From Actinomycetota bacterium (GTDB lineage Bacteria > Actinomycetota > Thermoleophilia > Solirubrobacterales > Solirubrobacteraceae), in assembly GCA_005883905.1 (NCBI GenBank), contig VAYD01000032.1:2508-12177 (forward strand): 9,670 nt of DNA. The letters run 5' to 3'. Each line of letters opens with the position of its first letter. Position 1 is the first letter of the stretch. The notes beneath the pieces were generated by a model that searched no databases, was not told the origin of the DNA, and saw only the letters and a list, made by a program, of their open reading frames with translations. Positions 1-6,918 of the stretch are shown piece by piece. A program made the translations under genes and the position numbers.

Positions 1-36
1 GAGCACCCCCGGTGTCTGGATGCGCTCCGAGCTCAC
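1..36 (-). CDS. ruvB: Holliday junction ATP-dependent DNA helicase RuvB, N-terminal fragment (runs off left edge)
   Basis: On the minus strand a GTG at 36-34 overlaps the ruvA TGA (35-33) as GTGA. It opens a frame that stays open for the 12 codons available and reads MSSERIQTPGVL. Short N-termini with an ER(I/L)xxP core are usual in RuvB, and ruvB directly follows ruvA in most bacteria. RuvB is the hexameric AAA+ motor that drives branch migration of RuvA-bound Holliday junctions. The Walker motifs lie outside the window, so the call rests on gene order, the coupling overlap and the short N-terminus. Confidence 0.8.
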   Translation of the reverse strand, partial: MSSERIQTPGVL

Positions 37-620
37 CGCCGGGCCTCCCGCAGCGCCGCCGCGAGCAGCTCTTCGGCCGACTGGCCGGCCGCGTCACGCA
101 AGAGGGCGTCCGCCTCGCGCGCGTCGAAGCCGAGCTCGAGCAGGCCGTCGCGCGCGATCGTGCGCGGGTCGTCGGCGCGGCGCACGACGATCGGGCCGTC
201 GTCCTCGTCGGGCGTCACGCCGGCCTTCTCGCGCAGCTCGACCACGATCCGCTCGGCCGTGCGCTTGCCGATGCCCGGCACTGCCTGGAAGCGCGCGGCG
301 TCCCCGGCGGCGAGCGCGCGCAGCAGCTCGCGCGGCGTGCCGCCGCTCAGCACCGCCTGGGCGACCTTCGGCCCGACGCCCTGGACGCCGATCAGAAGCA
401 GGAACAGATCGCGCTCCTCCTCGGTCGCGAAGCCGTAGAGGTTCAGCGAGTCGTCGCGCACGATCAGGTGCGCGTGCAGCGACACTTGGCTGCCGACCGC
501 CGGCACGTGGCGCAGCGTCTCCCCCGACACGGCGAGCCGGTAGCCGACGCCGGACGCCGTCTCGACGACCACATGGTCGGCACGCCGCACCGCGACGTCG
601 CCTGCGACCAGGGCGATCAT
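33..620 (-). CDS. ruvA: Holliday junction branch migration protein RuvA
   Basis: The product has 195 residues, a normal RuvA length. RuvA tetramers bind four-way junctions and load RuvB. An OB-fold domain covers about residues 1-62, with the acidic pin visible as R55-D56-D57 in the segment HLIVRDDSLNLYGF. Two helix-hairpin-helix motifs follow: VQGVGPKVAQAVL (79-91) and VPGIGKRTAERIV (114-126). An acidic linker (about 136-150) leads to the C-terminal three-helix domain (about 152-195) that contacts RuvB. The ATG at 620-618 overlaps the ruvC TGA (619-617) as ATGA, and the ruvA stop overlaps the ruvB GTG, so the three genes should be translationally coupled. Identification is secure. Confidence 0.96.
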   Translation of the reverse strand: MIALVAGDVAVRRADHVVVETASGVGYRLAVSGETLRHVPAVGSQVSLHAHLIVRDDSLNLYGFATEEERDLFLLLIGVQGVGPKVAQAVLSGGTPRELLRALAAGDAARFQAVPGIGKRTAERIVVELREKAGVTPDEDDGPIVVRRADDPRTIARDGLLELGFDAREADALLRDAAGQSAEELLAAALREARR

Positions 621-1108
621 CCGGCGATCGCCAGCGCGAGCGGCGCGTGGTTGGCATGGCAGATCGCCACGGCGAGGGCGTCCGCCGCATGGTCCGGCGA
701 AGGCGGAGCAGGGAGCGACAGCAGCGCCTGCACCATCCGGCCCACCTGCTCCTTCGCCGCGCGGCCCGTGCCGCAGACGGCGCCCTTGACCTGCTGCGGC
801 GTGTAGCCGGCGCACGCGATCCCGCGCTGGCCGGCGGCGAGCATCACGACGCCGCGCGCCTGCCCGACCGCGAAGGCCGAGCGCGCGTTGGCGCCGAAGT
901 AGAGCTCCTCCAGCGCGACGGCATCCGGCGCGTGCTCGTCCAGCAGCGCGCAGATCCGCTCGTGGATCGCGGCCAGACGCCGCTCGGCCACCAGCCCAGC
1001 GGGCGTCTCGATGCAGCCGCCGTCGAGGGCGAGAAGGCGCCCGCCGCGGCGCGCCACCACGCCGTACCCGGTGTTCGCCAGGCCAGGGTCGATGCCGAGG
1101 ACGATCAT
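617..1108 (-). CDS. ruvC: Crossover junction endodeoxyribonuclease RuvC
   Basis: The product has 163 residues with the RNase H-like fold of RuvC resolvases, which make paired nicks in Holliday junctions. The start MIVLGIDPGLANTGYG gives catalytic D7. LEELYFG carries the second acidic residue (E67 or E68). DHAADALAVAICH supplies H140 and D143, the arrangement known from Thermus RuvC. It is the first gene of ruvCAB and overlaps ruvA by 4 bp (ATGA). No clear Shine-Dalgarno sequence precedes the ATG, which is the only sensible start before the conserved MIVLGIDPG. A near-palindrome resembling a LexA box overlaps the start codon. The 57-bp gap to the divergent cyclase must hold the operon promoter. 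Confidence 0.96.
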   Translation of the reverse strand: MIVLGIDPGLANTGYGVVARRGGRLLALDGGCIETPAGLVAERRLAAIHERICALLDEHAPDAVALEELYFGANARSAFAVGQARGVVMLAAGQRGIACAGYTPQQVKGAVCGTGRAAKEQVGRMVQALLSLPAPPSPDHAADALAVAICHANHAPLALAIAG

Positions 1109-1127
1109 GTGTTCGCAGGATTCTGCG
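1102..1127. promoter_or_regulatory. Two adjacent inverted repeats at the ruvC start, one resembling an actinobacterial SOS box
   Basis: Plus-strand CGATCATGTGTTCG (1102-1115) reads CGAACACATGATCG on the ruvC strand. That is one base away from the actinobacterial/Gram-positive LexA pattern CGAACNNNNGTTCG. It is directly followed by CGCAGGATTCTGCG (1114-1127), with perfect 5-bp arms around a 4-base centre. ruvCAB is a common SOS target, so LexA control is plausible. The first box overlaps the ruvC ATG, which is an unusual operator position, and such short palindromes occur by chance. Confidence 0.3.
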
Positions 1128-1148
1128 CACGCGCCCGGACGCCTCCCA

Positions 1149-1154
1149 TAGTCT
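1149..1154 (+). promoter_or_regulatory. Candidate -10 element (TAGTCT) for the adenylate cyclase gene
   Basis: TAGTCT fits the actinobacterial TANNNT -10 pattern in the 57-bp ruvC/cyclase intergenic region and ends 11 bases before the GTG at 1166. That would give a leader of only a few bases, consistent with the absence of a Shine-Dalgarno sequence. No convincing -35 hexamer is visible 17 bases upstream. Confidence 0.35.
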
Positions 1155-1165
1155 CCGGCGCCACC

Positions 1166-2302
1166 GTGCCCGATTGGGAAGCCGAAGGACTGCTCGAGGG
1201 CCTCGACGAGGCCGAGCGGCGCGAGCGCGTCGAGCTGCTCGACTACCTGCACGACGAGTGCGGCGTCGAGATCGACCGGTTGCGCAACCAGGATCCCGCG
1301 CTGCTGATCGCGATGCCCGCCGAGGTCCACGTCGGTGGCGAGCCGCGCCACACGCCGCGCGAGTGCGCCGAGGCGGCCGGGCTCGACCTCGACCTCGCCA
1401 CGCGGCTGCGCCGCGCCATGGGGCTGCCGGTCGTGCCGCCCGACGAGCGCTCGCTCGGCGACGCCGACAGAGAGAGCCTCAAGATCGCGGCGCAGTTCCT
1501 CGAGTCGGGCATGCCCGAGGACGACGTGCTCGCCGTCACGCGCGTCCTCGGCCGCGGGCTCGGCCAGGCCGCGGTCGTCATGCGCCGCACCGCGATGCGG
1601 ATGGCGCTCGAGCCGGGCCTGACGGAGCGCCAGCTCGCCGAGCGCTTCGGCCAGGTCGCCGGCCTGCTGACCCCGGCGACGGTGCCGATCATGGAGCAGA
1701 CGCTGAAGCTGCACCTGCGCCAGATGCTCGCCGGCGAGGTCGCGCGCACCGCCGAGCGCCGCGACGGCTCGCTGCCGGGCGCGCGCGACATCGGCGTCGC
1801 GTTCGCCGACCTCGTGGGCTTCACCCGCCTGGGCGAGAACGTGCCGCCCGAGGAGCTCGGCAACGTCGCGTCGCGGATGGAGGACCTCGCGTCCGACGTG
1901 CTCGATCCGCCCGTCAGGCTGGTCAAGACGATCGGCGACGCGGTCATGTACGTCAGCGAGGACCCGATCGCGCTGCTCGGCGCGTCCGTCGACCTGTCAC
2001 GTGCCGCCGACGAGCAGGGCGAGGAGTTCCCGCAGCTGCGCGTCGGCGCCGCCCACGGTCAGGCGATCACGCGCGGCGGCGACTGGTTCGGCCGCCCGGT
2101 GAATCTCGCGAGCCGGATCACCTCGATCGCCCGGCCCGGGACCGTCGTCTGCGACGAGCCGCTCAAAGACGCCGGGCCCGAGGACCGCTTCCGGTTCTCA
2201 TTCATCGGCGCGCGCAAGATCAAGGGCATCCCCGGACCGACTGCGCTGTTCCGGGCCCGTAAGCTCGCGAACGGCGGGGACGGCGAGGCAGGCGAGGGCT
2301 GA
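1166..2302 (+). CDS. Class III adenylate cyclase with N-terminal regulatory domain (Rv1264-like)
   Basis: The product has 378 residues and makes cyclic AMP from ATP; no membrane segment is visible, so it should be cytosolic. Residues 1 to about 190 match the helical regulatory domain of the mycobacterial Rv1264 type (start PDWEAEGLLEGLDEAERR), which is autoinhibitory and pH-responsive in Rv1264. The catalytic domain follows. All six canonical residues are present: metal-binding D215 (FADLVGFT) and D258 (KTIGDAVMY), ATP-specifying K254 and D306 (GDWFGRPVN), and transition-state N313 and R317 (NLASR). Spacing matches Rv1264, so it should be an active homodimeric enzyme. The GTG at 1166 is chosen because the family N-terminus begins there; GTG 1151 would add five residues. 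The open frame upstream is antisense to ruvC/ruvA. The 3' end overlaps the convergent transporter gene by 105 bp. Confidence 0.93.
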   Translation: MPDWEAEGLLEGLDEAERRERVELLDYLHDECGVEIDRLRNQDPALLIAMPAEVHVGGEPRHTPRECAEAAGLDLDLATRLRRAMGLPVVPPDERSLGDADRESLKIAAQFLESGMPEDDVLAVTRVLGRGLGQAAVVMRRTAMRMALEPGLTERQLAERFGQVAGLLTPATVPIMEQTLKLHLRQMLAGEVARTAERRDGSLPGARDIGVAFADLVGFTRLGENVPPEELGNVASRMEDLASDVLDPPVRLVKTIGDAVMYVSEDPIALLGASVDLSRAADEQGEEFPQLRVGAAHGQAITRGGDWFGRPVNLASRITSIARPGTVVCDEPLKDAGPEDRFRFSFIGARKIKGIPGPTALFRARKLANGGDGEAGEG

Positions 2303-3460
2303 TGCCATCCCGATCACGCTCATCAGCCGCAGCGTCGCGTGCAGGCCGACCGCGTCGGCGATCGGTCCGGCGAGCGCCAGCCCGATCGGCATCAGCCCCG
2401 CCGACGCTGTGAAGTCGTAGGACGACACGCGCGACAGCGCGCGCGACGGGATGTGCTGCTGCAGCGACATCTCCCAGAGCGTGAACGCGACCGAGACCGC
2501 CACGCCGGTGACCGCCTCCAGCGCCGCGATCGCGCCGACGGGCAGGTTGGAGCCGATGATCGCCGCCTGCGAGGAGGCGATGACGAAGCCGATGAACGAC
2601 GCCCGCAGCGGCCGCTTGAACCTCACCTTGTAGATCAGCACCTGTCCCACGACGGAGCCGACACCGAACCCGGTGACGATCAGCGCCCAGTCGCGGACGC
2701 CGTGCAGCTCGCGGAGGGCCAGGATCGGACCCAGCACGAAGACCGCCGGCAGCACGATGACGTGATAGGCGGCCAGCGCGATCAGGCCGGTCGACACCCA
2801 GGTCCGCGAGCGCACCTCGCGCCAGCCGCCGCGCAGCTGGTCGAGGAAGCTCTCGTCGGTACCGCCGCCTGCTCCGAGGGCGCCGGCGCCGATGCGCAGG
2901 AGGAAGAAGATGCTCACGACGAACGTCGCGGCGTCGAGCAGGATCGCCCCTCCGGGGTCCACGGCGACGATCAGGATGCCGGCGATCACCGGGCCGAGGA
3001 TGTTCGACATGCTCTGCGTGCCGCCGAACAGCGCGTTGGCCTCCTGCAGGCGATCGGATTCGATCGTCTCGGGCAGGAGGCCGTTCATCGCCGGCCAGAA
3101 GAACGCGTCGGCCGTGCCGTAGACCGCGGCCAGCGCGGCGAGCTGCCAGACCTCGGCGTTGCCGGTCAGCAGCAGCACGCCCGTGGCGCATTGCACCACG
3201 GCGCGCACGGCATCGGAGGCGAGCATCACGCTGCGGCGCGGGATGCGATCGCCGTAGACGCCCGCCGCCAGCGCAAACAGGGCGAACGGGATCGAGCCCG
3301 CCGCCACCACGAGTCCGAGATCGCCGGCCGACCCGCCGCTCTCGATAACGCCGAACGCCAGCGCGATCGGCGCTATGCGGTCGCCGAGGCGCGAGAGCGC
3401 CTGCCCCGCGAAGAGGTTGCGGAACGCCGGCTCCCGGAGGGCCGGGAGCCGATCCATCAT
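2198..3460 (-). CDS. Major facilitator superfamily transporter (MFS_3/EntS-like)
   Basis: The product has 420 residues and about 12 hydrophobic segments, so it is an inner-membrane secondary transporter. The N-terminus [20 protein letters not shown] is typical of the MFS_3 group, which includes the enterobactin exporter EntS. MFS motif A between helices 2 and 3 reads [17 protein letters not shown] (about 67-83). A hydrophilic linker at about 195-220 separates the two halves. The substrate cannot be read from sequence. The start is ATG 3460-3458, overlapping the yebC TGA as ATGA; a second ATG follows at once. A perfect 10-bp hairpin lies in codons 4-10. The last helix and the tail ([13 protein letters not shown]...) lie opposite the end of the cyclase gene, so the convergent overlap involves real coding sequence on both sides. 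Confidence 0.9.
   Translation of the reverse strand: MMDRLPALREPAFRNLFAGQALSRLGDRIAPIALAFGVIESGGSAGDLGLVVAAGSIPFALFALAAGVYGDRIPRRSVMLASDAVRAVVQCATGVLLLTGNAEVWQLAALAAVYGTADAFFWPAMNGLLPETIESDRLQEANALFGGTQSMSNILGPVIAGILIVAVDPGGAILLDAATFVVSIFFLLRIGAGALGAGGGTDESFLDQLRGGWREVRSRTWVSTGLIALAAYHVIVLPAVFVLGPILALRELHGVRDWALIVTGFGVGSVVGQVLIYKVRFKRPLRASFIGFVIASSQAAIIGSNLPVGAIAALEAVTGVAVSVAFTLWEMSLQQHIPSRALSRVSSYDFTASAGLMPIGLALAGPIADAVGLHATLRLMSVIGMASALACLAVPAVRELTGPEQRSRSGDALDLARADE
3428..3451 (-). other. Perfect 10-bp GC-rich hairpin at the yebC/transporter junction
   Basis: CGGCTCCCGG (3428-3437) and CCGGGAGCCG (3442-3451) are exact reverse complements around a 4-base loop. In the minus-strand RNA the stem begins 5 bases after the yebC stop codon and 6 bases after the transporter's first ATG, so it lies inside that coding region. 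There is no U-tract, so it is not a classical intrinsic terminator. It could pause RNA polymerase, limit transporter translation, or define the 3' end of a yebC-only transcript. Confidence 0.55.
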
Positions 3461-4206
3461 CCCGCCACGCGCTCCAGCACGTCGGCGTCCACGTCGAAGT
3501 TCGCGTGGACCTCGCCGACGTCGTCGTTGTCCTCGAGCGAGTCGATGAGGCGCATGAGCTTCGTCGCCTGGTCCTCGTCGAGCGGCACGCGCGTGGTCGG
3601 CTGCTGCGTGACCTCGGCGCTCTGCAGCTCGATACCCGCGCCCTCGAGCGCCGCGCGGACGGCCTGGAAGTCGGCCGGCTCGGTGACGACCTCGAAGACG
3701 TCCTCGTCGACGCCGATGTCCAGCGCGCCGGCCTCGATCGCGGGCAGCAGGTCGTCCTCGGAGTAGCGCTCGGCGTCCACGACGATCACGCCGCGCTTCT
3801 CGAACAGGTAGGCGACGGAGCCCGGCTCGCCGAGGCTGCCACCGTGCTTGGTGAGCGCGTGGCGGACGTCGGAACCGGTGCGGTTGCGGTTGTCGGTCAA
3901 CGCCTCGATCAGCAGCGCGACGCCGCCGGGGCCATAGCCCTCGTACACGACGTTCTCGTAGGCCTCGGCGTCGGCGCCCGCGCCGGTGCCCTTCGCGATC
4001 GCGCGTTCGATGTTGTCCTTGGGCATCGAGGCGTCCTTGGCCTTCGAGATGGCGAGCGCGAGCGCAGGGTTGCCCTCGGGGTCGCCCCCGCCCTCCTTCG
4101 CCGCGACCGTGATCGCGCGCGTGAGCTTCGTGAAGAGCTTCCCGCGGCGGGCGTCGACGATCGCCTTCTTGTGCTTGATCCCAGCCCATTTGGAATGCCC
4201 GGCCAT
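3457..4206 (-). CDS. YebC/PmpR family protein (translation factor or transcriptional regulator)
   Basis: The product has 249 residues, the usual length. The family signature starts at once: [20 protein letters not shown], followed by [10 protein letters not shown] and the conserved [15 protein letters not shown] (61-75), YEGYGPGG (88-95) and TDNRNRT (104-110). Members were first described as DNA-binding regulators (PmpR of Pseudomonas); more recent work links YebC proteins to ribosomes stalled on proline-rich sequences. This sequence does not tell which role applies. It begins 10 bp after the family 4 glycosyltransferase stop, without a Shine-Dalgarno sequence but with TAAGCT exactly 7 bases before the ATG, suggesting its own leaderless transcript. 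yebC is often directly upstream of ruvC; here a transporter and the cyclase intervene. Confidence 0.95.
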   Translation of the reverse strand: MAGHSKWAGIKHKKAIVDARRGKLFTKLTRAITVAAKEGGGDPEGNPALALAISKAKDASMPKDNIERAIAKGTGAGADAEAYENVVYEGYGPGGVALLIEALTDNRNRTGSDVRHALTKHGGSLGEPGSVAYLFEKRGVIVVDAERYSEDDLLPAIEAGALDIGVDEDVFEVVTEPADFQAVRAALEGAGIELQSAEVTQQPTTRVPLDEDQATKLMRLIDSLEDNDDVGEVHANFDVDADVLERVAG

Positions 4207-4213
4207 GGCCGTG

Positions 4214-4219
4214 AGCTTA
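4214..4219 (-). promoter_or_regulatory. Candidate -10 element (TAAGCT) giving a leaderless yebC transcript
   Basis: On the minus strand TAAGCT matches TANNNT and is followed by exactly 7 bases (CACGGCC) and then the yebC ATG. That is the spacing typical of leaderless actinobacterial transcripts, where the A of ATG is the first base. The TAA is also the stop codon of the upstream glycosyltransferase, so part of the match is forced by coding. Confidence 0.45.
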
Positions 4220-5236
4220 TCGGCGCGATTGCAGATACAGCCGTTCGTAGGCGATCGCGCAGCGCTCTGCGGAGAAGTCCTGGGCGCGCGCGCGGCAGGC
4301 GTCCGGATCGGCCTGCGCCATCGCGCGCTCGAGCGCCTTGGCCAGCTCGGCGGGGTCGTCGCCGTCGAACGCCGCGCCGACGCCGGGGCGGTCGTAGAGC
4401 TCGGCGGTCGGGCCGACGGACGGGGTGCCACAGGCCATCGATTCGACTAGGACGAGCCCGAACGCCTCGCCCCAGCTTGGCAGCGCCGCGACGTGCGCCT
4501 CGCGGTAGGCGGCGGCGAGAGCAGCGCGGTCGTCGAGGCCACGCAGCTCGACGAACGGCGCGGCGATCGCCGGCCCGCGGCGGTCGAGGACGAGGCGCAC
4601 ACCGTCCATCCGGCGCACGGCCTCGACCAGCAGGCCGACGCGCTTGCGCGGCTCGCTGCGGTCGGCCGGACAGAGGACCGTGGGTGTCGGCGCGCGGCCG
4701 TCGCCCGGCGCGAACGTCGCCAGGTCGACAGGCGGCGCGATGACCTGCGGGTCGACGCCGAGCCAGCGGCGCATGGCTTGCGCCGCGTGCTCGCTCAGCA
4801 CGACGATGGCGCCGGCCTTCAGCGCTCGCTGCAGGAGCTCCTTGCGCAGGCGCCGGTTCGCGATCGCCACGCGATGCGGGACGCCCATGTACGAGAAGAC
4901 GGTCGGGCCGCCCCACCGCAGCGCGGCGACCGCGTCGGTCGCGTGCAGCGCATGGGCGACGTCGGGCGGCCGGCGGCGCAGCTCGCGGGTCGCGAACGGG
5001 ATGTGGGTCAGGTGCTGCTCGTAGAGGCGACGGTCGAGGCGGCGCTCGGGGAGGCGCGGGACGAGCGTGACGTCGACGCCGTCCTCGACGCGCGTCGTTC
5101 GGCGGCCACGGTGCGCGGCGAGGATGTGGGCCGAGTGCCCGCGGTGGAGCAGGGCCGTGGCCAGCTCGTGCGCGAAGCGCTCGGACCCACGGCGGACCTC
5201 CGGCCAGGAGACCGGGTTGCAGATCGCGACGTTCAC
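4217..5236 (-). CDS. Glycosyltransferase family 4 (GT-B fold)
   Basis: The product has 339 residues. It is a retaining GT-B glycosyltransferase that moves a sugar from a nucleotide donor to a lipid-linked or glycan acceptor. The N-terminal acceptor domain starts [20 protein letters not shown], the usual GT4 opening with a charged loop. The C-terminal donor domain begins near [15 protein letters not shown] (184-198) and contains the family signature [21 protein letters not shown], with the EX7E pair at E257 and E265. No membrane segment is evident. The GTG at 5236-5234 overlaps the stop of the family 2 enzyme as GTGA, and the family N-terminus starts exactly there, so longer frames upstream are rejected. 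Donor and acceptor are unknown; the neighbouring nucleotidyltransferase and GT2 suggest a shared glycan pathway. Confidence 0.93.
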   Translation of the reverse strand: MNVAICNPVSWPEVRRGSERFAHELATALLHRGHSAHILAAHRGRRTTRVEDGVDVTLVPRLPERRLDRRLYEQHLTHIPFATRELRRRPPDVAHALHATDAVAALRWGGPTVFSYMGVPHRVAIANRRLRKELLQRALKAGAIVVLSEHAAQAMRRWLGVDPQVIAPPVDLATFAPGDGRAPTPTVLCPADRSEPRKRVGLLVEAVRRMDGVRLVLDRRGPAIAAPFVELRGLDDRAALAAAYREAHVAALPSWGEAFGLVLVESMACGTPSVGPTAELYDRPGVGAAFDGDDPAELAKALERAMAQADPDACRARAQDFSAERCAIAYERLYLQSRR

Positions 5237-6213
5237 AGCATCGGGGTCCGGTGGCGCACCGAGCCGCGCACCATCGCCGCCGTCTCGGCGACGTCGACCG
5301 CCATCCGCGCCGGCAGCTCGGAGGCCGCGCGCGCCAGGCCGCGGGGGCCCGAGCCATAGGACGGACGCGCGACGAGCGCCCACGGCAGCACGAGCAGCGC
5401 CGCGAGCAGCGGGTGGCGCCGAGCGAGCCCGAGCCCGGCGAGCGCAGGGATCAGGTACGCGTGGCTCGGCTTCCAGAACAGGCGCAGCGGCATCTGCTCG
5501 CGCAGCTGCGGATGGCGGCGGACGATGTAGGCGAGGTGCTGCCAGCGCCAGGTCTCGCGCAGCCGCGCCGGAAGCGTCACGGCCTCGACCGCGTGGTACG
5601 TCAGGACCTCGGGCGCGGCGACGAGCTGCGCGCCGAGTGACTGCGCGCGGATTGCCAGGTCGGTGTCCTCGCCGGCGGCGAGCGGCAGCGCCTCGTCAAA
5701 GCCGCCGGCCTGTTCGAGCAGCGCGCGCGGGTAGGCGATGTTGCAGGTCTGGGCGAACGCGGTCGGCGGCGTGACCTCCTGGCTACGCGCATGCGGCGCG
5801 TGGTGGCGGACGGCCAGCTCGTCGGGGTCGACGCGCGTGGTGCCCTGGACGATCGCGCCGGGATGGCGCTCGACCGCGGCCAGCGCATTGGCGAGCCAGT
5901 CCGCCGGCGGGCGGCAGTCGTCGTCGGTGAACACGATCGTTTCCGCGCGCGCGAGCCGCCACGCGGCGTTGCGCTTCGCGGCCGGGCCGGGACCCGGTTC
6001 GAAGGTCAGGTGCCGCAGCACGCCGGCGGTGGCGAGCGGATGCGCGCGCAACAGCTCCTCGGTCTGCGAATCGGACGAGTCGTGCGCGACGACGACCTCC
6101 CACGCGCCGCGATCGAGCGTCTGCTCCTCGAGCGCGTTGAGCAGCCAGCGCAGCCGCAGCGGCCGGTCGTGGCTGGAAACGACGACGCTGAGCTTCAGGC
6201 CCAGACCTTCCAC
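5233..6213 (-). CDS. Glycosyltransferase family 2 (GT-A fold)
   Basis: The product has 326 residues from the GTG at 6213. The GT-A nucleotide-binding domain opens LKLSVVVSSHDRPLRLRWLL. The DXD-type metal/nucleotide site is FTDDDCRPPADW (D97-D99), preceded by AAKRNAAW. A later conserved segment is GGFDEALPLAAGEDTDLAIRA, with E182-D183 as candidate catalytic acids. The C-terminal part has hydrophobic stretches at about 252-283, which may anchor it to the membrane. It overlaps the preceding nucleotidyltransferase gene by 19 bp if GTG 6213 is used. A CTG at 6198-6196 would give the more typical start MKLSVVV and a CTGA 4-bp overlap like the other junctions here, with AAGG 7 bases upstream. Its stop overlaps the GT4 start. 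Substrates unknown. Confidence 0.92.
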   Translation of the reverse strand: MEGLGLKLSVVVSSHDRPLRLRWLLNALEEQTLDRGAWEVVVAHDSSDSQTEELLRAHPLATAGVLRHLTFEPGPGPAAKRNAAWRLARAETIVFTDDDCRPPADWLANALAAVERHPGAIVQGTTRVDPDELAVRHHAPHARSQEVTPPTAFAQTCNIAYPRALLEQAGGFDEALPLAAGEDTDLAIRAQSLGAQLVAAPEVLTYHAVEAVTLPARLRETWRWQHLAYIVRRHPQLREQMPLRLFWKPSHAYLIPALAGLGLARRHPLLAALLVLPWALVARPSYGSGPRGLARAASELPARMAVDVAETAAMVRGSVRHRTPML

Positions 6214-6905
6214 GGCGCGTCGCCCTGGGCCCACAGGTCGTTGAGCTGCACGGCGTCCTTGTAGGTGTCCATGCACTCCCAGAAGCCCGTGTGGCGAAAG
6301 GCGTGCAGCTGCCCGTCGGCGGCGAGACCCTCCAGCGGCTCGCGCTCGAGCACGCTCGAGTCGCTGAGGTACTCGAAGACGCCCGGGTCGAAGACGAAGA
6401 AGCCGCCGTTGATCCAGTGCTCGCTGCGCGGCTTCTCGCGAAAGCCGGTGACGAGCCCGCGGTCGCCGTCGACCTCGGTGATGCCGAACTGCAGCTCGGG
6501 CCGCACGACGGTCATCGTCGCCAGCGCGCCGTGCGCGGCGTGGAAGCTCAGGACCGCCAGCAGGTCGACGTCGGCCAGGCCATCACCGTAGGTCGCGCAG
6601 AAGCGCTCATCGGCGACGACCTCCTCGAGGCGCTTGATGCGCCCGCCGGTCGGCGTGTCCGGTCCGGTGTCGATGCAGCGCACCGTCACGCCGTCAGGCC
6701 AGTCCACCTGCGCGACGAACGCCTCGATCATCTCGCCCTTGTAGCCGCAGGCGAGCACCACGTCGCCAAGCCCGTGGCTCGCGTAGAGCTGGATCACGTG
6801 CCACACGATCGGCCTGCCGCCGATCTCGACAAGCGGCTTCGGGATCGACTGGGTCTGCTCCTGCAGCCGCGTCCCCCGTCCCCCGCAGAGGATCACCACC
6901 TTCAC
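6195..6905 (-). CDS. Sugar nucleotidyltransferase, glucose-1-phosphate cytidylyltransferase-like (RfbF family)
   Basis: The product has 236 residues. It should join a hexose-1-phosphate to a nucleoside triphosphate, most likely CTP and glucose-1-phosphate to CDP-glucose. The signature loop is ILCGGRGTRLQEQTQSIPKPLVEIGG (positions 5-30, given here only as key motif GGxGTRL plus K23). Further matches to RfbF are CGYKGEMI, TGGRIKRL, TYGDG (metal-binding D108), REKP, INGGFFV, REPL, GFWECMDT and the C-terminal APWKVW. It is about 20 residues shorter than the usual 257, lacking a segment in the middle. The start is GTG 6905, 10 bp after the PRC-barrel stop, with TAGGCT 7 bases before it. No CDP-glucose 4,6-dehydratase is visible in the window, so the end sugar is unknown and nucleotide specificity is inferred. 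Confidence 0.87.
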   Translation of the reverse strand: MKVVILCGGRGTRLQEQTQSIPKPLVEIGGRPIVWHVIQLYASHGLGDVVLACGYKGEMIEAFVAQVDWPDGVTVRCIDTGPDTPTGGRIKRLEEVVADERFCATYGDGLADVDLLAVLSFHAAHGALATMTVVRPELQFGITEVDGDRGLVTGFREKPRSEHWINGGFFVFDPGVFEYLSDSSVLEREPLEGLAADGQLHAFRHTGFWECMDTYKDAVQLNDLWAQGDAPWKVWA

Positions 6906-6912
6906 GAGCGGA

Positions 6913-6918
6913 AGCCTA
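6913..6918 (-). promoter_or_regulatory. Candidate -10 element (TAGGCT) giving a leaderless nucleotidyltransferase transcript
   Basis: Minus-strand TAGGCT matches TANNNT and is followed by 7 bases (TCCGCTC) and the GTG start at 6905. The TAG doubles as the stop codon of the upstream PRC-barrel gene. No Shine-Dalgarno sequence is present in the 10-bp gap. Confidence 0.42.

Noticed and set aside
20..1150. Long open plus-strand frame running into the adenylate cyclase, suggesting a 760-residue fusion protein
   Set aside because: It is antisense to ruvC and ruvA, is extremely arginine/alanine-rich, and shows no domain. The cyclase family N-terminus begins at GTG 1166.
2339..3766. Plus-strand open frame of 475 codons opposite the transporter and yebC
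   Set aside because: It is rich in Arg, Asp, Gln and His with no recognisable motif. Both minus-strand genes have clear family signatures, so this is a GC-driven shadow.
3505..4743. Plus-strand open frame of 412 codons opposite yebC and the GT4 gene
   Set aside because: It shows repetitive Asp/Val/Leu then Arg-rich composition and no domain, consistent with antisense reading of a high-GC gene.
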